Shown in pieces: positions 36,106 to 44,536 of a stretch of 64,000 bases of DNA (its first letter is position 1; every line of letters starts with the position of its first letter). The stretch is from assembly GCA_031292035.1 (NCBI GenBank), contig JARLHX010000018.1:74586-138585 (forward strand), written 5' to 3'. The position numbers and the translations under genes were made by a program. This stretch comes from Negativicutes bacterium (GTDB lineage Bacteria; Bacillota_C; Negativicutes; Sporomusales_B; JARLHX01). Below the pieces are notes generated by a model. The model had not been told where the DNA came from. It searched no databases and was given only the letters and a program-made list of their open reading frames with translations.

Positions 36106-38355
36106 ATGAAAAGGGTGCGGATTGGCATTGCCGGTATTGTGCAGGGGGTGGGATTCCGCCCCTTTGTCTATCATCTGGCCCGGCGCCATCAGTTGTCCGG
36201 CTGGGTGCTGAACGACGCCGGCGGAGTGGTGATCGAAGCCGAGGGAGCCGCAGCGGCACTGGCTGATTTTGTGGTTGCCCTGAAGACTGAAGCTCCACCA
36301 CTGGCGGTTATTGCCGATATCACGGTGACGCCGCTGGCGGCGCAGGGCGGCATCGATTTTATCATCAGGACAAGTCAGGTGTCGACCGCTGCGACGGCCT
36401 TGGTTTCGCCTGATGTGGCCACCTGCCCCGATTGCCGGCGCGAGCTTGCCGACCCGCAGGACCGACGCTTCGGCTACCCGTTTATTAACTGCACCAGTTG
36501 TGGTCCGCGCTACACCATTATCACCGATATCCCTTATGACCGCCCGAACACCACTATGGCCGAATTTGCCATGTGTCCGGCCTGTCAGGCCGAATACGAC
36601 GACCCTGCCGACCGGCGGTTTCACGCCCAGCCCAATGCCTGTCTGGTCTGCGGTCCGCAGTACCGCTTGCTGGACGGCGGCGGTCGTTCGCTCCCAGGTG
36701 ATCCGCTGGCTGAGGCCCGCCGCCTGGTTGGTGAGGGGGCCATCCTGGCCATCAAGGGAATGGGCGGTTATCACCTGGCCTGCGACGCCTTCAACGAAAG
36801 GGCGGTGGCAGCTCTCCGGACCCGCAAGATCCGCGAGGACAAGCCCTTTGCCGTGATGGGCGGCAGCCTGGAAGCCGTCCGGCGACAGTGCCAGGTAGCG
36901 GCCAAAGAAGCTGATCTGCTCGGGGGCACGGTGCGGCCGATTGTGCTGCTGGCCAAAGGGGCCGGCTACCATTTGGCGGCCGCTGTCGCTCCAGGCAACC
37001 CTTGTCTCGGGGTGATGCTGCCCTATACGCCGGTTCACTGGCTATTGTTAGACCCGGCGGCTGTCTGGGTGATGACCAGTGGCAATGTCAGTGACGAACC
37101 TATTGCCTACAATGATGACGATGCTTTGGACAGACTGGCCGGCATCGCCGACTATTTTCTGGTACATAACCGGAGAATTTATTGCCGGGCCGACGATTCG
37201 GTGGCCCGGATTTTTCAGAATAAACCCTTTATTCTCCGCCGCGGCCGGGGCCTGGCTCCGGCCCCTGTTCGTCTGGCGCAGCCGGGGGCGCAGGTGTTGG
37301 CCTGCGGCGGAGAACTCAAAAGCACCTTCTGCCTGACCCGGGGAGACTTGGCTTTTTTGAGCTCCCATGTCGGCGACCTGGAGAATATGGCCACCTTCGG
37401 GGCCTATACCGCGGCAGTCGTTCATTACCAGCGCCTGTTCGCTGTCAAGCCTGAAGTGGTAGCCCATGACCTCCACCCTGATTACCTGTCGACCCGGTAT
37501 GCTGAGTCGCTGGATTTGCCCCGGATCGCCGTCCAGCATCATCACGCCCATATTGCCGGCGTCCTGGCCGAGCACGGCTTAAACGAGCAGGTGATCGGCG
37601 TGGCCTTTGACGGCACCGGCTATGGAAGCGACGGCCACCTGTGGGGCGGGGAATTTCTGCTGGCCGACTGTTGCGAATTTACCAGGCTGGCCCATTGCCG
37701 TTATCTGGCCCTCCCCGGAGGGAGCAAGGCCATCAGGGAACCGTGGCGGCCGGCGGCTTTGCTGCTCCAGGAGTTGTACGGACCCGGTTTTGCCGATATG
37801 AATCTTCCTTTGACCCGCCTGCTGCCCGACGGCTGGCAACTGGCGCTGGAGGCTGGGGCCAAGGGCATCAACACCCCGCTGGCGTCAGGGGCGGGACGGC
37901 TGTTCGACATCGCCGCCGCCATTCTTGGCATCCGCACCCACATCAACTATGAGGGCCAGGCAGCGATCGAACTGGAACTGGCTGCGGCGGGAGTCAAGGG
38001 AGTGGTCCTGCCCTACGACATCACAGTAGGCGGCGTTCCGCGGCTCGATTTTAGGCCGACATTCGCCGCTATGGTGGAAGGGATACTTGCCGGTAGGCCA
38101 CAGGCCGAACTGGCGGCGGCCTTTCACACGACGATGGCGGCGGCGATTGCCGCTATGACCCGGCAACTGAGCCGGGCGACAGGGATTGGCAAGGTCGCCC
38201 TGAGCGGCGGCGTCTTTCAGAATATGACCCTGCTTCAGCAGGTCGTCTGCCTGCTGGAAAAGGAATTTACCATCCTCCTGCCTCGCCAGGTCCCGCCCAA
38301 TGACGGCGGTTTGGCGCTGGGGCAGGCGGCAGTTGCCATTGAAAGGAGTAGATGA
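36106..38355 (+). CDS. hypF: Carbamoyltransferase HypF, [NiFe]-hydrogenase maturation
   Basis: 749 residues. HypF turns carbamoyl phosphate and ATP into carbamoyl-AMP and loads it on HypE, making the CN ligands of the hydrogenase iron. Domains in order: acylphosphatase (GIVQGVGFRPFVYHLARR, 1-90), two zinc fingers (CPDC...CTSC and CPAC...CLVC, about 105-185), YrdC-like (about 200-385) and Kae1-like (AVQHHHAHIAGVLAEHGL, metal-binding histidines). Full length. It begins the hypF-C-D-E operon; hypA and hypB are absent here, as are hydrogenase structural genes. Confidence 0.97.
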   Translation: MKRVRIGIAGIVQGVGFRPFVYHLARRHQLSGWVLNDAGGVVIEAEGAAAALADFVVALKTEAPPLAVIADITVTPLAAQGGIDFIIRTSQVSTAATALVSPDVATCPDCRRELADPQDRRFGYPFINCTSCGPRYTIITDIPYDRPNTTMAEFAMCPACQAEYDDPADRRFHAQPNACLVCGPQYRLLDGGGRSLPGDPLAEARRLVGEGAILAIKGMGGYHLACDAFNERAVAALRTRKIREDKPFAVMGGSLEAVRRQCQVAAKEADLLGGTVRPIVLLAKGAGYHLAAAVAPGNPCLGVMLPYTPVHWLLLDPAAVWVMTSGNVSDEPIAYNDDDALDRLAGIADYFLVHNRRIYCRADDSVARIFQNKPFILRRGRGLAPAPVRLAQPGAQVLACGGELKSTFCLTRGDLAFLSSHVGDLENMATFGAYTAAVVHYQRLFAVKPEVVAHDLHPDYLSTRYAESLDLPRIAVQHHHAHIAGVLAEHGLNEQVIGVAFDGTGYGSDGHLWGGEFLLADCCEFTRLAHCRYLALPGGSKAIREPWRPAALLLQELYGPGFADMNLPLTRLLPDGWQLALEAGAKGINTPLASGAGRLFDIAAAILGIRTHINYEGQAAIELELAAAGVKGVVLPYDITVGGVPRLDFRPTFAAMVEGILAGRPQAELAAAFHTTMAAAIAAMTRQLSRATGIGKVALSGGVFQNMTLLQQVVCLLEKEFTILLPRQVPPNDGGLALGQAAVAIERSR

Positions 38356-38357
38356 GT

Positions 38358-38582
38358 ATGTGTCTGGCGGTACCAGCTAAAATCGTAGAGAAAGTGGATA
38401 TGCTGGCGACGGTGGATGTGAGCGGAGTGACCCGCAAAGTCAGTCTGATGTTGGTGCCTGAGGCCGAGGTCGGCGACTTTGTGTTGGTACACGCCGGTTT
38501 CGCCATCCAGAAGGTAGACGAAGAAGAAGCGGTGCGCACCCTGGAACTGCTGAAGGAGTTGGCCGGGTATGATGAAGAATAA
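38358..38582 (+). CDS. hypC: Hydrogenase maturation chaperone HypC
   Basis: 74 residues from ATG 38358, which gives the required N-terminal Met-Cys (MCLAVPAKIV); the ATG at 38352 is only 2 bases from AAAGGAG and would bury this cysteine. HypC with HypD carries the Fe(CN)2CO unit and delivers it to the hydrogenase large subunit. It starts right after the hypF stop and overlaps hypD by 14 bases. Confidence 0.96.
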   Translation: MCLAVPAKIVEKVDMLATVDVSGVTRKVSLMLVPEAEVGDFVLVHAGFAIQKVDEEEAVRTLELLKELAGYDEE

Positions 38583-39669
38583 TCAGACCGCCCAAACCCG
38601 CAAGACCAGCGCATTTTTCACCACCCAAATCGACCGCCTGATCACCAAACCGGTGCGGCTGATGGAAGTTTGTGGCACCCATACGGTGGCCATTTTCAAG
38701 GCCGGCGTCCGCCAGCTTTTGCCGCGCCAGGTCGAGCTGGTCAGCGGCCCCGGTTGTCCGGTGTGCGTCACTCCCAACGGCTTTCTCGATACCGCTGTGG
38801 CTTACAGCCGCCGCGAAGATGTTATCATCACCACCTTTGGCGACATGCTGCGGGTGCCGGGCTCCTCTTCCAGTCTCAGCGCCGAAAAGGCGGCCGGTGC
38901 CGATATCCGGATGGTCTATTCCCCGCTCGATAGCCTGGATATCGCTGTTGCCAATCCCCAGAAGAAGATTATTTTTTTGGCGGTCGGCTTTGAAACCACG
39001 GCGCCGACGGCGGCGGCTTCGGTGCTGGCAGCTGAGGCCGCCGGACTGAGCAATTTCTTTGTTCTTTCAGCCCACAAGCTGGTGCCGCCGGCTCTCAGGG
39101 CTCTTTTGACCGCGGCCGAGGTGCAGGTGGACGGGTTTCTCCTGCCTGGGCACGTCAGCGCCATTATCGGCGAAGAGCCGTACCGGTTTTTAATTGAAGA
39201 ATATAATATCCCGGCGGTTATCGCCGGGTTTGAACCGCTGGATATCCTCCAGTCGGTCTATATGCTGGCCCGGCAGATCGCAGCCGGCACGGCGGCGCTG
39301 GAAAACCAGTACAGCCGCATCGTCAAACCGGAGGGCAACCCGACAGCGAGGCAGGTGCTGGCCAGGGTTTATGGCGAAGCAGATGCCAACTGGCGGGGGA
39401 TCGGTGTCATTCCCGGTTCCGGGCTGGCGGTCAGGGACGGGTACCGGCGCTTTGACGCCATGATGAGTCTGCCGGTAGAGGTGGAAAAGACGCGGGAACC
39501 GGCAGGTTGCCGCTGCGGCGAAGTGCTGCGCGGGGTCATCAAGCCAACCCAATGCCCGCTGTTTGGCAAAACCTGCTTCCCTGAGCGGCCGGTGGGTTCC
39601 TGCATGGTGTCGGTCGAGGGTACCTGTGCGGCCTGGTACAAGTATGGCGACGGGAGGTGGCAGGGTTGA
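38569..39669 (+). CDS. hypD: Hydrogenase maturation protein HypD
   Basis: 366 residues; starts at ATG 38569 or 38572. HypD is the [4Fe-4S] scaffold on which the iron ligands are built. The conserved cysteines are in EVCGTHT, SGPGCPVCVTP and the C-terminal cluster region (GCRCGEVLRG, QCPLFGKTC, GSCMVSVEGTC). GFETTAPT and LLPGHVSAIIG are family motifs. Confidence 0.96.
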   Translation: MMKNNQTAQTRKTSAFFTTQIDRLITKPVRLMEVCGTHTVAIFKAGVRQLLPRQVELVSGPGCPVCVTPNGFLDTAVAYSRREDVIITTFGDMLRVPGSSSSLSAEKAAGADIRMVYSPLDSLDIAVANPQKKIIFLAVGFETTAPTAAASVLAAEAAGLSNFFVLSAHKLVPPALRALLTAAEVQVDGFLLPGHVSAIIGEEPYRFLIEEYNIPAVIAGFEPLDILQSVYMLARQIAAGTAALENQYSRIVKPEGNPTARQVLARVYGEADANWRGIGVIPGSGLAVRDGYRRFDAMMSLPVEVEKTREPAGCRCGEVLRGVIKPTQCPLFGKTCFPERPVGSCMVSVEGTCAAWYKYGDGRWQG

Positions 39670-40676
39670 AAGAGGATAAGGTGCTGCTGGCTCACGGCAG
39701 CGGCGGCAAACTTAGCCACGAACTGGTGGCCAAGGTGATGTTGCCGGCCTTTGCCAACGAGGCGCTGGCCGAGCTTCACGACGGCGCCAAAGTCAATATC
39801 CAAGGAGCACGACTGGCGTTTACCACCGACTCCTATGTGGTTAAACCGCTGTTTTTTGCCGGTGGCGACATCGGGAAACTGGCGGTATGCGGCACGGTAA
39901 ACGATTTGGCAATGACCGGCGCGGTGCCGCTCTATCTTTCAGCCGGCTTTATTATTGAAGAGGGCTTTCCGATGGCTGAGTTGACCCGGATTGTCGCCTC
40001 CATGCAGGCGGCGGCGGCCGAAGCCGGTGTCCTTATCGTTACCGGCGACACCAAAGTGGTGGAACGGGGAGCGGCGGACGGCATATATATTAATACAGCA
40101 GGAATCGGTGCCGTCATCGCCGGCAGCGATATTTCCGCGGCGAGAGTCCGGCCGGAGCAGGATATTATTCTCAGCGGCAGTATCGGCGATCATGCTGTGG
40201 CTGTGCTCGCCGGGCGGTATGATCTGACCCTGCCGCAGTCGGTCGCCAGCGATTGCGCCCCCCTGGGCGGGCTGGTCAAAGACATGCTGGCTGAGGTGCC
40301 GACCATCGCCATGCTCAGAGATCCTACCAGAGGCGGTTTGGCCACAACCCTCAACGAAATCGCCGCGACAGCAGGGGTGGGCATGCTGCTCGAAGAGGAC
40401 GCCATTCCGGTGCGTCCTGAGGTTTTAGCAGTCTGTGATCTTCTGGGATTTGATCCACTTTATCTGGCCAATGAAGGGAAAATTCTGATTATCGTCGAAG
40501 CTAACCATACACAGCAGTTGTTGTCGCTACTGCGAAAGCACTCGTACGGCAAAGACGCCAGCGTCATCGGCAAGGTGACCTCTGCGCCTGCCGGCCAAGT
40601 GGGGCTGCGTACCGCGATCGGCGGTGTCAGGCTGCTGGATATGCTGGTGGGAGACCAACTTCCCCGGATTTGTTAA
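39666..40676 (+). CDS. hypE: Hydrogenase maturation protein HypE
   Basis: 336 residues from TTG 39666 (CGGGAGG ends at 39656; GTG 39657 is directly against it). A PurM-like ATPase that dehydrates the carbamoyl group to a thiocyanate on its C-terminal cysteine; the protein ends PRIC as required. LAHGSGGKLSHEL, TTDSYVVKPLFF, DLAMTGA and RDPTRGGLATTLNEIA are visible. Four bases overlap hypD; 52 bases before rpoN. Confidence 0.96.
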   Translation: MKEDKVLLAHGSGGKLSHELVAKVMLPAFANEALAELHDGAKVNIQGARLAFTTDSYVVKPLFFAGGDIGKLAVCGTVNDLAMTGAVPLYLSAGFIIEEGFPMAELTRIVASMQAAAAEAGVLIVTGDTKVVERGAADGIYINTAGIGAVIAGSDISAARVRPEQDIILSGSIGDHAVAVLAGRYDLTLPQSVASDCAPLGGLVKDMLAEVPTIAMLRDPTRGGLATTLNEIAATAGVGMLLEEDAIPVRPEVLAVCDLLGFDPLYLANEGKILIIVEANHTQQLLSLLRKHSYGKDASVIGKVTSAPAGQVGLRTAIGGVRLLDMLVGDQLPRIC

Positions 40677-40728
40677 CATCCTGACAGGGTGTACAGCATA
40701 AATTTTAGCAAGAGAAGGAGGTGTTTTT

Positions 40729-42105
40729 ATGCGCATGGACTATGGTCTAAAGCTGGAATTGCAGCAAAAACTGGTAATGACGCCCCAGCTGCGCCAAGCC
40801 ATTGCGATTTTGCAGCTCTCCTCCTTGGAATTGGCTGAGATGGTGGAACAGCAAATGTTGGAGAATCCTGTTTTGGAACTGGAAGAAAAGCCTTCTGTCG
40901 AGGTTCCGGAAGAGGACGCCGTTGATCTTCAGCTGAAAAAATATTTCGATTGGGCCGAGTATTTTAACGACGGTACCGACACCGGCTATTCGGCGCCGGT
41001 CGCCGACGACAAGCCGTCCTTTACGGCTTTGGCTCCTGCGACTTCCACGTTGCAGGATCATCTGGAATTTCAGCTTCACCTGGCCGTATTGGCCGGTGTA
41101 GCCCGCCATATCGGCGGCTATCTCATCGGCTGTATTGATGACAACGGCTACTTGTGCGGCACAGTGACCGAGGCTGCCCAAAACATGGGTGTGAGTGTCC
41201 AGACGGTGGAAGATGTTCTCAAACTCATCCAGACCTTTGACCCCCCTGGAGTCGGGGCCCGTGACCTCCGGGAATGTCTCATGATTCAGGTGGAGTACCG
41301 GGCAATGAATGATCGCCTGGTTTCTGCGATCGTCGACAAGTATCTGGATGAAGTTGCTGCCGGTCATTACAAGCTGATTGCCGATAAATTGGCCTGTACG
41401 CCGCATGATGTGCAGCGGGCCGTGGATTTAATCCGTACTCTCGATCCCAAGCCGGGCAGAGCCTTTTCCAGCGGTGACCAGCCGTGTTATATTATTCCCG
41501 ATGTGACCATTGAGCGGGTCAGTGGCAATTATGTGATTATTATCAATGATAGCAATATTCCCCATTTGACGATCAACCCTTATTATCGGCGTATTGTCCG
41601 GGACGCGGACGGCGAAGCCAAGAAATTTGTGGAAGGGCGGATCAATGCTGCAGTCTGGCTGCTCAAGAGTATCGAGCAGCGCCGTCGTACCCTGTACAAT
41701 GTCGTCGCCACCATTATTGAACTGCAGCGGGATTTTTTCGATTATGGTTCAAAGTTTTTGCATCCCTTGACGATGAAAAAAGTGGCCGACCAGGTGGGTA
41801 TTCACGAATCGACCGTCAGTCGGGCTATTGCCAATAAATACGCTGAAACTCCCCACGGTGTGGTCAGCCTGCGTACCTTTTTTACCGCCGGGCTTCAGGG
41901 AGTTGACGGAGCCAGTTTGTCTGCCTCTACTGTCAAACGGCTGATTAAGGACATGGCGGGACAAGAAGACCCTGGACATCCTCTGAGTGATCAGGCGATG
42001 GCCGAATGTCTGGCTGGCCGGGGAATTACCGTTTCCCGGCGCACGGTGGCCAAATATCGGGAAGAACTTGGTATCCAGTCTTCCGCCAAACGCAAACGCT
42101 ACTAG
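40729..42105 (+). CDS. rpoN: RNA polymerase sigma-54 factor
   Basis: 458 residues; ATG 40729 with GAAGGAGGTG. The N-terminal Gln/Leu-rich activator region (LKLELQQKLVMTPQLRQAIAILQLSSLEL), an acidic region II, the core-binding domain and the C-terminal RpoN box (SRRTVAKYREELGI) are all intact. It directs transcription from -24/-12 promoters with enhancer-binding activators, none of which is encoded here. It follows hypE without a terminator, so may be cotranscribed with the hyp genes. Confidence 0.97.
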   Translation: MRMDYGLKLELQQKLVMTPQLRQAIAILQLSSLELAEMVEQQMLENPVLELEEKPSVEVPEEDAVDLQLKKYFDWAEYFNDGTDTGYSAPVADDKPSFTALAPATSTLQDHLEFQLHLAVLAGVARHIGGYLIGCIDDNGYLCGTVTEAAQNMGVSVQTVEDVLKLIQTFDPPGVGARDLRECLMIQVEYRAMNDRLVSAIVDKYLDEVAAGHYKLIADKLACTPHDVQRAVDLIRTLDPKPGRAFSSGDQPCYIIPDVTIERVSGNYVIIINDSNIPHLTINPYYRRIVRDADGEAKKFVEGRINAAVWLLKSIEQRRRTLYNVVATIIELQRDFFDYGSKFLHPLTMKKVADQVGIHESTVSRAIANKYAETPHGVVSLRTFFTAGLQGVDGASLSASTVKRLIKDMAGQEDPGHPLSDQAMAECLAGRGITVSRRTVAKYREELGIQSSAKRKRY

Positions 42106-42124
42106 TATTTTCCTGCAGTAGGAC

Positions 42125-42158
42125 AAAACCGCTCCAGCTGGCGCTTGAGCGGTTTTTT
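42125..42158 (+). terminator. Terminator after rpoN
   Basis: AAAACCGCTC (42125-42134) pairs with GAGCGGTTTT (42147-42156), T6 at the end. Confidence 0.88.
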
Positions 42159-42368
42159 ATTGCAAAATTGAAAAAACGGCGCTGATTTTCGGGAGGATTC
42201 TGCGAAGCGGCGGCGAAATTTGTGATCAATGGCTCATCAGTGATGAGTGGTTGGATGATGGGATGGGTTTCGGTTGCGTATCCTATAGTTCCGCCTCGTC
42301 GCGATGGGTTTATTTTATTTTGCTGGAAGAGGTGACTTTCGGCGAATTCTTTGCCGGAGACCGCTGCT

Positions 42369-42409
42369 GGCCGGGACAAGCTTGTATCCCCGGCCGATCA
42401 GGGCAAAAT
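42369..42409 (+). promoter_or_regulatory. Palindromic operator candidate and promoter of the 42.4-47.1 kb operon
   Basis: GGCCGGG (42369-42375), ACAAGCTTGT (42376-42385, a perfect 10-base palindrome), AT, CCCCGGCC (42388-42395). TTGTAT (42382-42387) and CAAAAT (42404-42409), 16 bases apart, could be a promoter overlapping it. A candidate site for the FCD-type regulator encoded at 45903. The rest of the 340-base gap holds the rpoN terminator and a short CTCATCA-G-TGATGAG repeat (42233-42247) but no gene. Confidence 0.4.
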
Positions 42410-42445
42410 AAAGCGAAACCATTACATAATTTGGGGGAGTTAGTT

Positions 42446-42898
42446 TTGAAGCCAATAGATCCTTATGCAGCTGGTAAGTTTTCCGCCAATCCGTATGCCG
42501 CGAAGCGGGCGGTATTAGGTCCTCTGGCCGTGGTGCTCGACGGTAGGATGGATGACCGCGGTTTGCTTTTGATCAAACCGATCTCCCGCTGCATCCGCCG
42601 CCATGATATTCACGAACTCATCCTGACCGATGAAGCGGAGGCAAAACCGGGAGCGGTGGTCAATCGCATCGCCTATCTCGGATTTGTCGAAATCGAGCAG
42701 GGAGGAGTCATTGTCGAAGGGGACGCGGTATTTCTTGCCGGTGAGAAGGTTGGAGTACTGGCTGGTTTTGATGAGACCCACATGCCCAATCACTTGAACA
42801 TTGTAATCCGGACTGAAACCATGATTTCCGGTTCGATGCTGGGGGCAAGATTGGGAATGAAAGTTTGTTTCGAAATGCTGACAGGGGGTGATGTGTAA
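42446..42898 (+). CDS. Conserved-looking small protein of unknown function
   Basis: 150 residues from TTG 42446 with GGGGGAG at 42433-42439; the long upstream extension to 42251 covers regulatory DNA and is rejected. Soluble, mixed alpha/beta, no signal peptide; features include KRAVLGPLAVVLDGRMDDRG, VIVEGDAVFLAGEKVGVLAGFDETHMPNHLNIV in outline and two late cysteine/methionine positions. It resembles, from memory only, the DUF6917-type proteins found next to FAD oxidoreductases in related anaerobes. First gene of the operon with the permease and FAD protein; function unknown. Confidence 0.7.
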   Translation: MKPIDPYAAGKFSANPYAAKRAVLGPLAVVLDGRMDDRGLLLIKPISRCIRRHDIHELILTDEAEAKPGAVVNRIAYLGFVEIEQGGVIVEGDAVFLAGEKVGVLAGFDETHMPNHLNIVIRTETMISGSMLGARLGMKVCFEMLTGGDV

Positions 42899-42966
42899 CA
42901 GGAGACCGGTATCTGAATTACCTTTGACTCGGTTACCGATCAAGTTATAAATCGAGGAGGTCAATT

Positions 42967-44379
42967 ATGCAGGTTGTAATCCTTTCGCTGGCGGACTGGT
43001 TGTTTATGGCTTTCGTTATCATAACCTTAGGTTGCCTTGCTACCCGCCGCGATGCGCTGCTTCCGACTGCTGTCGGGTTGGTGGTCGTCGGAGCCGTTCT
43101 GAGTCATAGTTTTATCGGCGGTCTTATGGTCGCATTCAACGCCATCATGGCCTCAACTACCGATTTATTGAACATTATTATCGTCATTGCTCTGATTGTG
43201 ATGATGACAAAAACGATGGAAGATATGGGTTCGGACCGGTTGATGGTTGTCCCCATCCGCGGTCTTCTGGGCAACGCCTATATTTCCTACTGGGTTATCG
43301 GTTTTGCGATGCTGATCCTGTCCTGGTTCATCTGGCCGACACCGGCCGCGCCCCTCCTTGGCGCCCTGGTGGTGCCGCTGGCCATTGTCAGCGGGCTGCC
43401 GCCGATGATTGCCGCCATGGCGGTGTCGATATTCGGCAAGGGAGTCGGGCTTTCCAGTGACTTTATCATTCAGGGATCACCGGCGGTTACCGCCAAGCTC
43501 ACCAATATTCCCATCAACGAGATTATTTCTTCCAGCATCCCGGTGTGGGGCGCGATTTCCATCACCGCCGTCCTTGTTTCTTATTTCATCGCGTTCCGGA
43601 CCATCAAAGCCAGTAAAAAAGACGGTGGCCCTGTCAGTATGAAAGGCTCGACCATTAGTCTGGAAGACATGCAGATCAAGGCGGCGGCTACCTCGACCGT
43701 CAACGCCAGCCCTATCGGCCGGGTGATGGCCTGGGTCATCCCGATCGCGCTGCTTACCGATATTTATTACATGGGTGCCCTGGGGCTGCGGGGCGGCAAA
43801 GCCACCGCCCTCATCGGCGGTACTGTGCTGATGATTACCATGGTCAGCTGCATTTTCCAGTACAAGGATCAAGCTTTCTCCAAGGCCATGGATCACGCTC
43901 GAGCCGGCTGGATGTTCGCCGTCAAGGTGTTCGGTCCGGTGGTCATTATCGCCGGTTTTTTCTGGCTGGGCGGCGACTCCATCAAGACCATCCTTGGCGA
44001 CAAAAGCGCCACCGGCCTGATGTTCCACTGGGGCTACTGGATCGCCGAACATGTGCCAATCAATAAATTCATGGTTTCACTGGTGGTTACCATCTCCAGT
44101 ATGCTCGGCGCCTTCGACGGCTCGGGCTATGCAGCCATCCCGCTGGGGGCGAGTATCGCCATGGCTCTCGGCAAACCCATCGGGGCAAACGTCTCGGTGC
44201 TGGCAGTCCAGGCTCAGATGGCAGCCATCTGGACCGGAGCCACTCTTGTTCCCTGGGGCTTTTTGGCGGTGGCGGCCGCCATCTGCGGTGTCGATCCGAA
44301 GGATCTGGCCCGCCGAAATCTGTGGCCGACACTGATCGGCCTGGCTGTCGGGGTCATTGTAACAGCGTTTTTGGCTTAG
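42967..44379 (+). CDS. Ion-transporter-superfamily permease (CitM/GntP-like)
   Basis: 470 residues, ATG with GAGGAGGTC upstream. About twelve hydrophobic segments. The layout, with two re-entrant-like Gly/Pro-rich repeats (LSWFIWPTPAAPLLGALVVPLA and FDGSGYAAIPLGASIAMALG), fits the IT superfamily of secondary carboxylate carriers, but the subfamily and substrate cannot be assigned. A 13-bp hairpin separates it from the FAD oxidoreductase gene. It probably imports the operon's substrate, perhaps an organic acid. Confidence 0.75.
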   Translation: MQVVILSLADWLFMAFVIITLGCLATRRDALLPTAVGLVVVGAVLSHSFIGGLMVAFNAIMASTTDLLNIIIVIALIVMMTKTMEDMGSDRLMVVPIRGLLGNAYISYWVIGFAMLILSWFIWPTPAAPLLGALVVPLAIVSGLPPMIAAMAVSIFGKGVGLSSDFIIQGSPAVTAKLTNIPINEIISSSIPVWGAISITAVLVSYFIAFRTIKASKKDGGPVSMKGSTISLEDMQIKAAATSTVNASPIGRVMAWVIPIALLTDIYYMGALGLRGGKATALIGGTVLMITMVSCIFQYKDQAFSKAMDHARAGWMFAVKVFGPVVIIAGFFWLGGDSIKTILGDKSATGLMFHWGYWIAEHVPINKFMVSLVVTISSMLGAFDGSGYAAIPLGASIAMALGKPIGANVSVLAVQAQMAAIWTGATLVPWGFLAVAAAICGVDPKDLARRNLWPTLIGLAVGVIVTAFLA

Positions 44380-44392
44380 CGGTATTGCCCAA

Positions 44393-44422
44393 CTTTGGCG
44401 GCCTGATGACAGGCCGCCAAAG
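44393..44422 (+). other. Perfect 13-bp intercistronic hairpin
   Basis: CTTTGGCGGCCTG (44393-44405), loop ATGA, CAGGCCGCCAAAG (44410-44422), with no T tract. It lies 14 bases after the permease stop and 115 bases before the FAD oxidoreductase start. Likely an mRNA-stability or processing element rather than a full terminator. Confidence 0.6.
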
Positions 44423-44536
44423 CTATTGGAAGAATGGACTGCTTTACAGGAGAAGGGATATACCCCCAAGCACGGCGAATGAAAAGGCAAGTGAGATCGG
44501 CAGAAGCGAAAACACGCATTTTTTGGAGGAGAGAAG

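Noticed and set aside
42369..42387. Sigma-54 promoter before the 42.4 kb operon
   Set aside because: TGGCCGGGACAAGCTTGTA has the wrong spacing between the GG and TTG elements.
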